DNA of 64,000 nt from Sellimonas caecigallum (GTDB taxonomy: Bacteria > Bacillota > Clostridia > Lachnospirales > Lachnospiraceae): positions 868,001-932,000 of the forward strand of contig NZ_CP173660.1 in NCBI RefSeq assembly GCF_045038405.1. Direction: 5' to 3'. Position numbers and translations under genes: made by a program. Shown one piece after another: positions 7,916-16,551 of this stretch. The stretch's first letter is position 1, and every line of letters begins with the position of its first letter. Under the pieces are notes generated by a model. That model did not search any database and had not been told where the DNA came from. It saw only the letters and a program-made list of their open reading frames with translations.

Positions 7916-9310
7916 ATGAAAGGGTTATCTCTAGAAACAATCGCTTCTGCGTGTGGAGGGACCTATGTGGGAGATCCGTCGCTTCTTGGGCGGGAAATCC
8001 TTGGTGTTGCCATCGACAGCCGAAAAATACAGACGGACTTCCTTTTTATCCCGATCAAAGGTGCACGGGTGGACGGCCATGATTTTATCGGTCAGGTAAT
8101 GGAAAGCGGCGCATTATGTACACTCTCCGAACACCCTCTCAGCGATGTCTCCTACCCGTACATCCAGGTAAGTTCCACAACCCAGGCTTTGAAAGATATC
8201 GCAAAGTATTACCGGACACACCTGGATATCAAAGTGATCGGCATTACCGGAAGTGTTGGCAAAACGAGCACAAAAGAAATGATCGCTTCCGTCCTGTCTC
8301 AGAAATACCATGTTCTGAAAACAGAGGGAAACTATAACAACGAGATCGGGCTTCCGCTTACGATCTTTCGGCTGACAGAAGAGCATGAAATCGCAGTTCT
8401 GGAAATGGGGATCGATCATTTTGGGGAAATGCACCGGCTTGCTGATATTGCGCAGCCGGACATCTGCGTCATCACGAATATCGGCTATGCACATCTGGAA
8501 AATCTCGGCAGCCGTGAAGGGATCTTAAAGGCAAAAACTGAGATCTTCGATCATCTTGGCCCGGATTCCTGCGTTATCTTAAACGGGGATGACGACATGC
8601 TCCGAACGATTTCCGATATACAGGGAAATCGTCCGATCTTTTTTGGTATCGATACTGCTGCTCCGGTCTTTGCTTCCCATATAGAAGACAGAGGTCTGCT
8701 TGGAACACTGTGCCGGATCCAGCTTCCACAGACTTCAGATGCCCCAGAAATTTCTGTCACTGCAGATATCACAATCCCGGGAAAACATATGGTATACAAT
8801 GCTATGGCCGGCGCCTGCATCGGGCATCTTCTTGGGCTTTCGAAACAGGAAATCGAGGACGGTATTCACGCTTTAACACCGGTAAGCGGGCGCAATCATC
8901 TGATCCAGACCGGATATCTCTCTGTTATCGACGACTGCTATAACGCCAATCCGGCATCCATGAAAGCTTCTCTCGACGTCCTTTCCTCAGCACCCGGACG
9001 AACAGTGGCTATCATGGGCGATATGCTGGAGCTTGGGAAAGATGAAAAAGCGCTGCATTATGAAATAGGAGAATATGCAGCCCGAAAAGGCATTGATCTG
9101 ATTATCTGTATCGGAGAGCTCGCTTCCGAAATCTGCCGCGGTGCTTCCAATACCGGATTTGGAACCAAAGCTTTACACTTTGATTCCAAAGAAGCCTTCC
9201 TGGAAAACATGCCGTCCCTTCTCCAAAAAGGAGACACTGTGCTCGTAAAAGCATCCAACAGCATGAAATTTCCGGAGATCGTAAACGCACTGCGTGAGTT
9301 TTATGCGTAG
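7916..9310 (+). CDS. murF: UDP-N-acetylmuramoyl-tripeptide--D-alanyl-D-alanine ligase
   Basis: Adds D-Ala-D-Ala to UDP-MurNAc-tripeptide, the last cytoplasmic ligation in wall precursor synthesis. The 464-residue chain has the Mur N-terminal domain, then the ATP P-loop GITGSVGKTSTK at about residues 109-120. EGNYNNEIGLPLT and VLEMGIDHFGEM follow, with the central-domain NAMAGACIGHLLG and the C-terminal DDCYNANPASMKA. All are MurF hallmarks. The GGAGG site precedes the ATG. It follows ddl by 33 bp. Confidence 0.95.
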   Translation: MKGLSLETIASACGGTYVGDPSLLGREILGVAIDSRKIQTDFLFIPIKGARVDGHDFIGQVMESGALCTLSEHPLSDVSYPYIQVSSTTQALKDIAKYYRTHLDIKVIGITGSVGKTSTKEMIASVLSQKYHVLKTEGNYNNEIGLPLTIFRLTEEHEIAVLEMGIDHFGEMHRLADIAQPDICVITNIGYAHLENLGSREGILKAKTEIFDHLGPDSCVILNGDDDMLRTISDIQGNRPIFFGIDTAAPVFASHIEDRGLLGTLCRIQLPQTSDAPEISVTADITIPGKHMVYNAMAGACIGHLLGLSKQEIEDGIHALTPVSGRNHLIQTGYLSVIDDCYNANPASMKASLDVLSSAPGRTVAIMGDMLELGKDEKALHYEIGEYAARKGIDLIICIGELASEICRGASNTGFGTKALHFDSKEAFLENMPSLLQKGDTVLVKASNSMKFPEIVNALREFYA

Positions 9311-9350
9311 TGATGCGTCAGATTACAAATAAAATTAGAAAGGTTTTACT

Positions 9351-10160
9351 ATGAAATATCAAGTACTTGTTCTGGATTTGGACGGCACACTGACAAATTC
9401 ATCGAAACAGATCACACCGCCCACAAAACAGGCGCTTATCGACATACAGGAAAACGGAAAACGAGTCGTTCTTGCAAGCGGACGCCCTACACAGGGCGTT
9501 CTTCCTCTTGCAAAAGAACTGAAGATGGATCATTTCGGCAATTACATCCTTTCCTTCAATGGGGGAAAAATCATCGACTGCCGGACAGGAACCGTCATTT
9601 ACAATAAAACAATCCCGAACAGCATCGTTACTCCACTGTTTGAGATCGTAAAACAATACGATGCAGATATTATAGCCTACACAGACAAAAATTTGATCTC
9701 AGGCATCAAACCGAACCAATATACACAGCTGGAATCCCGTATCAACAATATGCCGATCCTGCAGACAGACCACTTCACAAAAGATGTGGACTTTCCGAAC
9801 AATAAATTTCTGATCAGCGGAGAACCTGACGTCATCGCACTGATCCAAAAAGAAGCGACCCATCATTTCCGGGGCCTTCTGAATATTTACTGTTCTGAAC
9901 CATTTTTCCTGGAGATCATGCCACAGAATATCGACAAAGCATACTCCCTCCTGAAACTTCTGAGCAGCATCGGACTAGACGCAGACGAAATGATCTGCTG
10001 CGGAGACGGATATAACGATATAACGATGATCGAAACAGCCGGACTCGGCGTGGCGATGCAGAATGCTCAGCCCCTCGTACGCGAAAAAGCCGACTACATC
10101 ACAAAATCAAACGATGAAAACGGCGTCCTGCATGTGATACAGCAGTTTTTACTTGACTAG
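9351..10160 (+). CDS. Cof-type HAD-IIB sugar-phosphatase family hydrolase
   Basis: A 269-residue haloacid-dehalogenase-fold phosphatase. Motif I is DLDGTLTNSS near residue 8 (nucleophile Asp). Motif II is ASGRPT. The C-terminal motifs are K (residue about 195) and CCGDGYNDITMIETAG. The long insert between them is a C2B cap, as in YwpJ/Cof proteins that act on sugar phosphates or pyridoxal phosphate. The substrate cannot be told. It lies 40 bp after murF and its stop codon abuts a palindromic repeat. Confidence 0.88.
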   Translation: MKYQVLVLDLDGTLTNSSKQITPPTKQALIDIQENGKRVVLASGRPTQGVLPLAKELKMDHFGNYILSFNGGKIIDCRTGTVIYNKTIPNSIVTPLFEIVKQYDADIIAYTDKNLISGIKPNQYTQLESRINNMPILQTDHFTKDVDFPNNKFLISGEPDVIALIQKEATHHFRGLLNIYCSEPFFLEIMPQNIDKAYSLLKLLSSIGLDADEMICCGDGYNDITMIETAGLGVAMQNAQPLVREKADYITKSNDENGVLHVIQQFLLD

Positions 10161-10194
10161 GGGACGGGTTCCGACTCGTCGGTACACGTCCCCG
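10161..10194. repeat. GGGGACG-type palindromic repeat, copy 1
   Basis: GGGGACGGGTTCCGA and its near-complement TCGGTACACGTCCCC fold into an imperfect hairpin that begins on the base after the HAD stop codon. Two related copies lie at 23767 and 23846. The shared core is GGGGACG, then TTCCGA. This is the look of a dispersed REP-like element. It may also stop transcription between two convergent genes. Confidence 0.7.
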
Positions 10195-10213
10195 ATTTTT
10201 GACACGATTTTTG

Positions 10214-11125
10214 TCAAGTTCTTTTTTTGTATTTGTTGCATTTCTTTTGTACTTCTTCGAATTCTGGTATGGATGTGAGTCCTCCGATTTTTTGTACGGA
10301 GAGTCCTGATGCGCATGTGCTTTGTATGAGATTTTTTTCCATGTTCCATTTTCTTGTCAGTCCGTAAGCAAAGGCTCCATGGAAGATATCTCCTGCTCCG
10401 GTAGAATCGACGGCTTTTACCTGGCAGGCTGGCATATGCCCCAGGCTGCCGTCTTTTTTTCTGTAAAGGAGCCCGTTTTCTCCCAGTGTGACAACAGCGT
10501 GTCTGCCGTTGATCTGTTCTATCTGTCGAAGTATTTCCTCACATATATCCCATTCTTCCAGGTGGATTCCTTTTCCTGTATACTGTCTTGCAAAATCTTC
10601 TGAGCAGATGAGATAATCGGTCTTTTGGGCAACTTTGTATGTGCTTTCCCGGAATGTGCCTGCATCTGCCACAGAGATTGCCTGGGGATTCGCCGCAATC
10701 ATGGCCAAGCTGATCTCCGGTTCATGTCCATCACTTAAGATCACATCCGCCTTCTTTTCCGGGATGTGATACTCTGTCTTTTCCCGAGTTCCCGGGAAAT
10801 TAAAGATCGTCCGGCTGCCTTTTGCTTTTCCGGCTATGATCATGCTGTGCGGGGTTTTCATCCCCGGACATGGAATCAGATATTCTGTACCCACATGGTA
10901 TTTCTGCAGTGTCTCTTTCAATTTCTTCCCATATTCATCTGAGCCAATCCGTGATATCAATTCCACATTCGCGCCCCATTTTCCGCACAGACATGCCGCA
11001 TTGAAGGCAGGTCCTCCTCCGCACTCGAAATATTCCAAAACCCGGTATTTCCTGTTTTCCTCTATCGCTCCTTCAATAGGCACTGTGATATCATAAGCGG
11101 ACTGCCCGATACAAAATATGTTCAT
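10214..11125 (-). CDS. PfkB-family carbohydrate kinase, probable fructokinase
   Basis: A 303-residue ribokinase-fold kinase that phosphorylates a sugar in the cytoplasm. The first PfkB signature is YFECGGGPAFNAACLCGKWG at about residues 34-53. The second, with the catalytic Asp, is DSTGAGDIFHGAFAYG near residue 240. It is the last gene of the GH32-HAD-macro/GNAT group, starting four bases after the preceding stop. With an intracellular-type GH32 upstream, fructose is the natural guess for its substrate. Ribokinase or another sugar kinase cannot be excluded. Confidence 0.85.
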   Translation of the reverse strand: MNIFCIGQSAYDITVPIEGAIEENRKYRVLEYFECGGGPAFNAACLCGKWGANVELISRIGSDEYGKKLKETLQKYHVGTEYLIPCPGMKTPHSMIIAGKAKGSRTIFNFPGTREKTEYHIPEKKADVILSDGHEPEISLAMIAANPQAISVADAGTFRESTYKVAQKTDYLICSEDFARQYTGKGIHLEEWDICEEILRQIEQINGRHAVVTLGENGLLYRKKDGSLGHMPACQVKAVDSTGAGDIFHGAFAYGLTRKWNMEKNLIQSTCASGLSVQKIGGLTSIPEFEEVQKKCNKYKKRT

Positions 11126-11128
11126 TTC

Positions 11129-12184
11129 TTATTCCTTTCCCTTCTTATCCTCCGGGCATAATTCTTTACATAGAATATGGCGGAGCAGTCCCCCGTACTT
11201 TTCTTTTGTCTTCATGATCTCATATCCTCTCCTCTGCACATTGGAGAGGCTGTATATGTTATCCGGATGGACTGTGGCTAATAAATATCGGAATCCCCTT
11301 CTTTTCATCTCTTCCTCACACACTTCCATCATCCGCCTTTGAAGATGATACCCTCTGTACTGCGGACGGACAGCGGCGATATCCATGTGCGCGGTCACAC
11401 TCCTCTGTTCTTTCGTATATCCAAGGTCAAATCCCATATTTTCCTCTTTTTCTCCCGGTATATCCACGAGAAACAGACCGGCAATGACGCCGTCTTCCGC
11501 TTCTGCAACTACTACATATCCGATCTTGTCATTTTCCAGATGTTCTTTTACATATAATTCTCCTGAATTGGAAAACCATTCTGAATTTTCCATGTTGTCC
11601 ACAATATCTCTTATGATCTCACAGATTTGTTCTGCATCTGTCTTTCTTGCAGGGCGAATGCAAAATGTGTGGCCCATCGCCTTATCTATTGCCCGATCAT
11701 AGGCCTTTCTTGTATCCGGGTCAAAGCAGACCATCGTCACTTCTTCTATCCGGCTTCCGCTTTTCAGAAACCGAAGGATTGTTCTCACTGCAATTTCTGC
11801 TGCCTTTTCCACAGGGAAACCGTACACTCCCGTACTGATAGAAGGAAATGCTACTGTCTGAAGTCCATATTCCTCCGCCAGGAGCAGGCTGTTGTGATAA
11901 CAAGACTCCAGAAGTTCTTCCTCTTTTTTGCTTCCCCCGCGCCAGACTGGCCCAGGTGTATGAATCACATATCTTGCAGGCAGACGGAATCCCTGCGTAA
12001 TCTTTGCCTGTCCGGTCTCACATCCATGAAGCTTCCTGCATTCTTCCAGGAGCATCGGTCCGGCCGTTCGATGGATAGCACCATCCACTCCACCCCCTCC
12101 CAACAGGGATGTGTTTGCAGCATTGACAATCGCGTCTACCTTGTATGTCGTAATATCTCCCGTTTCAATTTTCAATCTTCCCAT
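11129..12184 (-). CDS. Macro domain fused to a GNAT acetyltransferase
   Basis: A 351-residue two-domain protein. Residues about 1-170 are a macro domain of the YmdB/O-acetyl-ADP-ribose deacetylase type: GDITTYKVDAIVNAANTSLL, GGGGVDGAIH, and PSISTGVYGFP. Residues about 178-345 are a GNAT acetyltransferase (starting IRPARKTDAEQI, with acetyl-CoA loop VRPQYRGYHLQRRMME). One domain can remove acyl or ADP-ribose groups and the other can add acetyl groups. I take the ATG at 12182-12184 because GGAGG is eight bases upstream. It overlaps the HAD gene by 20 bp and PfkB follows at four bp, so it is firmly inside the fructan operon. Its role there is unknown. Confidence 0.88.
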   Translation of the reverse strand: MGRLKIETGDITTYKVDAIVNAANTSLLGGGGVDGAIHRTAGPMLLEECRKLHGCETGQAKITQGFRLPARYVIHTPGPVWRGGSKKEEELLESCYHNSLLLAEEYGLQTVAFPSISTGVYGFPVEKAAEIAVRTILRFLKSGSRIEEVTMVCFDPDTRKAYDRAIDKAMGHTFCIRPARKTDAEQICEIIRDIVDNMENSEWFSNSGELYVKEHLENDKIGYVVVAEAEDGVIAGLFLVDIPGEKEENMGFDLGYTKEQRSVTAHMDIAAVRPQYRGYHLQRRMMEVCEEEMKRRGFRYLLATVHPDNIYSLSNVQRRGYEIMKTKEKYGGLLRHILCKELCPEDKKGKE

Positions 12185-12860
12185 TTGCCGCCTCCAAACC
12201 ATTTTCTTTTCCCCAGTTTTTTACAATTTCCGGAACCTCTAAAAGAGACTCGGCAACACAGTCGATATGCTCCATAAGGTCCTCATCCGGCTCTGTCAAA
12301 TCGGGAATCATCAAAACTTTACAGCCGGCACCATGTGCCGAATATATACCGTTTGGCGCATCTTCCACTGCAAGACAATCTTCCGGTTTTTCCCCCATCT
12401 TCCGACACGCGTACAGATATACATCCGGAAATGGCTTTCCCCTTTCTACCATGGTCGCACAGACAATCTCATCAAACAAATCATAAATGCCGGTCTGCTG
12501 CAAATATACTCTTGTCCTCTCCTCATCTGTAGCTGTCACTACCGCCGTCCTTATATGCATTTTCCTCAGTGAGGCCAGCGCCTCGTCCACTCCCGCTTTT
12601 TTCTCTACCCCATACTTTTCCAGGTGCTGCTTCATCAGCTCCTTCCTGCGTTCCCGGATAGCCATGTAGTCAAAACCAGCTCCGTATTTTTCCGCAAAAT
12701 AAGGTGCCGCATATGTACTTGCAAAGCTCCGAAACTGACAGGCTTCCTCTATCGTGAGTGCAAACCCTGCCTCTTTGGCCGCCTGCACCCAGAATCTCGT
12801 CAGATATTTTTCTGTATCGATCAATGTTCCGTCCATATCAAATAACACTGTCCGTATCAT
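12165..12860 (-). CDS. HAD-superfamily hydrolase, beta-phosphoglucomutase-like
   Basis: A 231-residue HAD subfamily IA protein. Motif I is FDMDGTLIDTEKYL near residue 7. Motif II is VVTATDEERT. Motif III/IV is AVEDAPNGIYSAHGAGCK. The helical cap lies between motifs I and II. Relatives are sugar-phosphate phosphatases and beta-phosphoglucomutases. The start at 12858-12860 follows GGAGGGAG; codons further up are in the GH32 reading overlap. It overlaps GH32 by 23 bp upstream and the macro-GNAT gene by 20 bp downstream, so the genes are translationally coupled. Confidence 0.87.
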   Translation of the reverse strand: MIRTVLFDMDGTLIDTEKYLTRFWVQAAKEAGFALTIEEACQFRSFASTYAAPYFAEKYGAGFDYMAIRERRKELMKQHLEKYGVEKKAGVDEALASLRKMHIRTAVVTATDEERTRVYLQQTGIYDLFDEIVCATMVERGKPFPDVYLYACRKMGEKPEDCLAVEDAPNGIYSAHGAGCKVLMIPDLTEPDEDLMEHIDCVAESLLEVPEIVKNWGKENGLEAANGKIEN

Positions 12861-14541
12861 GCGCTCTCCCTCCGCCGGCTTTCTCTGTCTGCCAGATGCC
12901 ATTCATCATTTCTACCTTCAAGCTCTCTACCGCGCCGTCTCCGTGGACATGGATCTCAAACATTCCCATATCCGACTGCTGATAAAATTTTTTTGTCCCG
13001 GAATCTTCCCCGTCATTCAAAAAAACTTCACATACATTTCTGTCCACAAAAACTTCTACCTTTGTTACCATCTGTGTTTCTGCAGGATAAAGAATATTCT
13101 TGGATCCCATTCCAACTGTGCGGAATCTTGTCTGCCCGTTCTGCTGCTCAAGATAGAGCTTTCGATCCTTCCATTTAAAAAGTGTCATCCGAAAGTCTGC
13201 CGCCTCTTTCATTTGAAGCTTTACGTGATATGTATTTCCTTTGATTGTCTCCAGCTTTACCCGGGAATCTTTGCCTTCATAGAGCGTCTCCCCTATCTGT
13301 CCATAGATTGCCGGCAGCGGATTCCGATACAGTTTTCCATCTCGGATATAAGTAATCCTCGGGATGCTCATACTGCCGCATCCTCCATTTTGAGACTTCA
13401 CATGTTCTTTTAATGTATCCCGTATCCATCCGATGGATACGATACCATTTCTTGTCTTCACAGACTGGACAGCATAGAGGTCGCCTCCGAAATCATAGAG
13501 TCCCCTTTTCTCCGGATGAAATCTGTCCTGGTACCACTCGCCGATATAGTAATAAACGCCGTTCTTTCTCCCTGCTTCGTCCCGGTGTCCACAGTACCCA
13601 ACTGTAAGGATCCATTTTCCACCGGTGCGGAAAAGATCCGGACATTCCAAAGGAAATGCATGATCTGCCTCCAGCTCCTCAAAGGCTGTCCCGTCATAGG
13701 TCCAATGATGGAGATTTCGTGATGTATAAAGTGCGATAGCCGGATACTCTTCTGTCCCTGTGCCCAAAAGCATTTTATATATTCCATTTTCCACAAAGAC
13801 TTTGGGGTCTCTGATATCTTTTAAAAGTCCTTTTTCCTGTTCTTGGATCAATGGTTCTTCCCGCTCAAATTCAAGTCCATCTCTTGATTCTTTCACGACC
13901 TGGTATTCCATCATCTCGCTTGGCTCTTCCCTCCTGGATATGTGTCTTGTAAAGAATAGTCTCATTTTCTCATCCTGATCAACAAACGCATGCCCGGAAA
14001 ACGCCCCTCCCACAAGAGACGGATCTTCCAGAAGCTCTGTCTGAGGTTCTATACAGACCGGAAGATGTGTCCAATGTACCATATCTTTGGTTACAGCATG
14101 GCCCCAGTACATGTTATCCCATTCCTCTGAAAACGGATGGAACTGGTAAAACAGATGATAATAGTTGCGGTAAAAACAGAACCCGTTCGGGTCATTCATC
14201 CAGCCTTTGAACGGCATAAAATGATATTGTGTCCGCATCGGTGTGTCGTACCATTCCCCAAGGTCTTGTTTTTCGTATGTACTCCCATCCTGCAAAAAGC
14301 AGACGCCTTTCTCCATGATCTGATCCAACCCGCTTAGATATGCATAAGAAATGTCGCAGTCTGCTGTATAAAGCTCATAAGCAGTCCCCTGATTTACTGC
14401 CATGCGTATCCATTGCCGGTACTTTGTCGTCCGTATCGTCTTGTACACTCCTCCGGAAATAACCTGGATCGTCCCTGTCTTCCCCGGTTTTGTCTTTATA
14501 AACAACTCCAGTCGTCTGTATTTCTGTGTATGAATGATCAT
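12838..14541 (-). CDS. Glycoside hydrolase family 32 (beta-fructosidase/sucrose hydrolase)
   Basis: A 567-residue enzyme that cleaves fructosyl bonds in sucrose, inulin-type or levan-type oligomers. The nucleophile motif is WMNDPNG near residue 114, the transition-state Asp is in IRDPKV, and the acid/base Glu is in ECPDLF. A C-terminal beta-sandwich follows. About 100 residues precede the catalytic motif, much more than in the second GH32 here (36), so this protein has an extra N-terminal domain. No signal peptide is seen, suggesting a cytoplasmic enzyme. The ATG at 14541 follows AGGAGG. It leads an operon with HAD, macro-GNAT and PfkB. No transporter is present. Confidence 0.92.
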   Translation of the reverse strand: MIIHTQKYRRLELFIKTKPGKTGTIQVISGGVYKTIRTTKYRQWIRMAVNQGTAYELYTADCDISYAYLSGLDQIMEKGVCFLQDGSTYEKQDLGEWYDTPMRTQYHFMPFKGWMNDPNGFCFYRNYYHLFYQFHPFSEEWDNMYWGHAVTKDMVHWTHLPVCIEPQTELLEDPSLVGGAFSGHAFVDQDEKMRLFFTRHISRREEPSEMMEYQVVKESRDGLEFEREEPLIQEQEKGLLKDIRDPKVFVENGIYKMLLGTGTEEYPAIALYTSRNLHHWTYDGTAFEELEADHAFPLECPDLFRTGGKWILTVGYCGHRDEAGRKNGVYYYIGEWYQDRFHPEKRGLYDFGGDLYAVQSVKTRNGIVSIGWIRDTLKEHVKSQNGGCGSMSIPRITYIRDGKLYRNPLPAIYGQIGETLYEGKDSRVKLETIKGNTYHVKLQMKEAADFRMTLFKWKDRKLYLEQQNGQTRFRTVGMGSKNILYPAETQMVTKVEVFVDRNVCEVFLNDGEDSGTKKFYQQSDMGMFEIHVHGDGAVESLKVEMMNGIWQTEKAGGGRAHDTDSVI

Positions 14542-14641
14542 GTCCTCGCCCTCCTGTCGCAGCAGGCCGTACCTCAACTCAGCCTTCGTTTGTTGTTTTA
14601 CATCTACTTTAGTATACCACAAAAACAGTGCCCTTTGCAGC

Positions 14642-14682
14642 AAAACGGCATCTTACCTCCCTTCTTCGTAAGTAAGATGCCG
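14642..14682 (-). terminator. Rho-independent terminator after the DUF2007 gene
   Basis: An 11-bp perfect stem CGGCATCTTAC/GTAAGATGCCG with a 15-base loop is followed on the minus strand by TTTTG. It separates the DUF2007 gene from the GH32 operon. Confidence 0.75.
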
Positions 14683-14693
14683 TCTCTTTTCCG

Positions 14694-15092
14694 TTATCCT
14701 ATAAAATGGAACGCTGCGATTACGATTGTCGTGCCGATGACTGCTATCATTGCAGTCAAAAAGCCAACTGTAACCCATCTCGGAAGCGTTTGCGCATTCT
14801 TTGGTATCTCATCTCCTGGCGCCGTAGAAAGCTCCGCTTCAGAAAGAACCGATTCGATAATTTCCATCGCTCTGGATGCATCCAGCTCATCCACATAGAT
14901 TTTCTCTCCATAGATAGAGTTTCCGGTATATACATCCATGGCTCCTCCGCTTCCCGGAGCTTCCCGAAATCCCTGGATATGATTTCTGTGAAGTGCTTCC
15001 AGGAGCATTTCAGCCTCTACCCTGTCTCCCGCCGTATAAATCTTTACCGGCTTCATTGCCTCTACAGCTTCTTTTCTCGCTTTCACTGCCAT
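14694..15092 (-). CDS. DUF2007-domain protein with C-terminal membrane helix
   Basis: A 132-residue protein. Residues about 13-85 match the DUF2007 fold (putative signal-transducing domain, PII-like ferredoxin fold): VKIYTAGDRVEAEMLLEAL and YVDELDASRAMEIIESVL. A C-terminal hydrophobic helix, residues about 108-130, would anchor it in the membrane. The start at 15090-15092 follows GGAGGTG. It is divergent from the SPFH gene across a 190-bp control region. Biochemical function is not known. Confidence 0.75.
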   Translation of the reverse strand: MAVKARKEAVEAMKPVKIYTAGDRVEAEMLLEALHRNHIQGFREAPGSGGAMDVYTGNSIYGEKIYVDELDASRAMEIIESVLSEAELSTAPGDEIPKNAQTLPRWVTVGFLTAMIAVIGTTIVIAAFHFIG

Positions 15093-15202
15093 AAAAACAC
15101 CTCCGCCCCACATATCGGATCATCGGATTTTCAGTTGTTCGTATAGAATCATTATAGCCCTGTTCTTTTCTTTTTTCAATCGATAAATCTTTCTCTCCGC
15201 TC

Positions 15203-15249
15203 TTGACATTTTCTTGATTTAGATCTATTATGATATCAAAATAATATCA
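15203..15249 (+). promoter_or_regulatory. Sigma-A promoter and overlapping operator for the SPFH operon
   Basis: TTGACA at 15203-15208, a 17-base spacer and TATTAT at 15226-15231 form a near-consensus promoter. An inverted repeat TGATAT-N7-ATATCA at 15231-15249 overlaps the -10 end and start site. The downstream gene encodes a ribbon-helix-helix protein, a class that binds short inverted repeats, so autorepression is a reasonable inference. Confidence 0.7.
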
Positions 15250-15282
15250 TTTCAACTCATACATTAATAGGAGGAATCAGTT

Positions 15283-16269
15283 ATGGAGAACAGTCAAAAT
15301 GTAACTTTGGAAGAACGGATTTTACACGCCAAGAACGGGTTTGTGATGCTTTTTTTCTTTCTTCTCATAACCGCCGCCGGAATTGCAGCTTGCATCGCTG
15401 GTCCTGTTCTATCTGAGTCCGGGATGCTTTCCGATAGAGCTGCTGTCGCCATTTTTTCCGTCGGTATGCTGATCGTGATCGCAGCCATCATTGGGCTGTG
15501 CGGACTGAAAGTACTTAATCCAAACGAAGCCATTGTACTTGCATTATTCGGGAAATATTACGGCACCATCAAGAAATCCGGATTTTTCTGGGTCAATCCA
15601 TTCTGTACGGCTATCAATCCTGTACGGAAGAGTTCCATCACTGTAGGAAGCGGCGGCCACACTTCTGTAAGTACCGGAGTCAAAAAGATCTCTCTGAAAA
15701 CCATGACACTTGACAATGCGAAGCAGAAAGTAAACGACGAACTTGGAAACCCGGTAGAAATCGGAGCAGTTGTCATCTGGAAAGTTATCAACCCTACACA
15801 GGCTGTCATCAATGTAGAGAACTACAAAAACTATCTCTCCATTCAGTGCGATGCTATTATTCGAAACACTGCCCGAAAATATCCGTATGACGTAAATGAA
15901 GGAGAGGATGAAAAGTCACTTCGCGGAAGCAGTCAGGAAATCGCGCACATCATGAGTCTGGAACTCCAGGAAAAAGTAGAAAATGCAGGTATTCAAATCC
16001 TTGATGTGCGGATTACCCATCTTGCCTACGCTCCGGAAATCGCATCCGCAATGCTTCAGAGACAACAGGCAGCCGCCATTATCGATGCAAGACAGAAGAT
16101 CGTGGAAGGCGCTGTCGGAATGGTAGAGATGGCTCTTGACAAATTAAACGAAAATGATATCGTAGAGCTGGACGAGGAACGAAAAGCGGCCATGGTAAGC
16201 AATCTCCTCGTTGTCCTCTGCGGAAACAAAGATGCACAGCCGATCGTTAACAGCGGAACCCTCTATTAA
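15283..16269 (+). CDS. SPFH/Band 7 (prohibitin-like) membrane protein
   Basis: A 328-residue protein. Two membrane helices lie at about residues 20-42 and 54-76. The SPFH domain follows (VLNPNEAIVLALFGKYYGTIKKSG through about residue 260), with a short helical tail. Such proteins scaffold membrane microdomains and protease complexes. AGGAGG precedes the ATG by eight bases. It is followed by a small RHH-type gene in the same transcript, then a terminator. Confidence 0.88.
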   Translation: MENSQNVTLEERILHAKNGFVMLFFFLLITAAGIAACIAGPVLSESGMLSDRAAVAIFSVGMLIVIAAIIGLCGLKVLNPNEAIVLALFGKYYGTIKKSGFFWVNPFCTAINPVRKSSITVGSGGHTSVSTGVKKISLKTMTLDNAKQKVNDELGNPVEIGAVVIWKVINPTQAVINVENYKNYLSIQCDAIIRNTARKYPYDVNEGEDEKSLRGSSQEIAHIMSLELQEKVENAGIQILDVRITHLAYAPEIASAMLQRQQAAAIIDARQKIVEGAVGMVEMALDKLNENDIVELDEERKAAMVSNLLVVLCGNKDAQPIVNSGTLY

Positions 16270-16294
16270 AATAAAAGAAAAGGCGGGACACATT

Positions 16295-16495
16295 TTGGAA
16301 AAGAAAACAAGCGATAAGGGAAAAGCCAAAAAGCAGGTTCCTTTGCGGCTCTCTCAGACTCTTTATAATGAAATTGCCCAATGGGCAGAAGATGATTTCC
16401 GTTCTATGAACGGACAGATTGAATATCTTTTGACAGAGTGTGTGAAATACCGGAAACGAACGCAAAATAAACAAAACATGGAAGAATCTATATAA
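16295..16495 (+). CDS. Small ribbon-helix-helix (Arc-like) DNA-binding protein
   Basis: A 66-residue basic protein. The core KKQVPLRLSQTLYNEIAQWA then EDDFRSMNGQIEYLLTECV is a typical RHH/Arc fold: one strand then two helices. I start it at the TTG at 16295, placed seven bases after AAGGCGGG; upstream in-frame ATGs lie inside the SPFH gene and have no site. It follows SPFH by 25 bp. It may bind the inverted repeat in the operon promoter. No toxin partner is visible. Confidence 0.72.
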   Translation: MEKKTSDKGKAKKQVPLRLSQTLYNEIAQWAEDDFRSMNGQIEYLLTECVKYRKRTQNKQNMEESI

Positions 16496-16504
16496 AAGAA
16501 AAAC

Positions 16505-16546
16505 TGCGGGGATCTGTTTCAGATTCCCGCAATTTTTCTTTTTTTC
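16505..16546. terminator. Rho-independent terminator, SPFH operon / mgtE
   Basis: TGCGGGGATCTG pairs with CAGATTCCCGCA across a 3-base loop. It is followed by ATTTTTCTTTTTTT on the plus strand. The convergent mgtE ends only a few bases beyond. Confidence 0.9.
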
Positions 16547-16551
16547 ATTTA

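Noticed and set aside
12184..12202. Upstream start for the macro-GNAT gene
   Set aside because: The six extra codons contain the GGAGG ribosome site of the internal ATG and lie inside the HAD gene.
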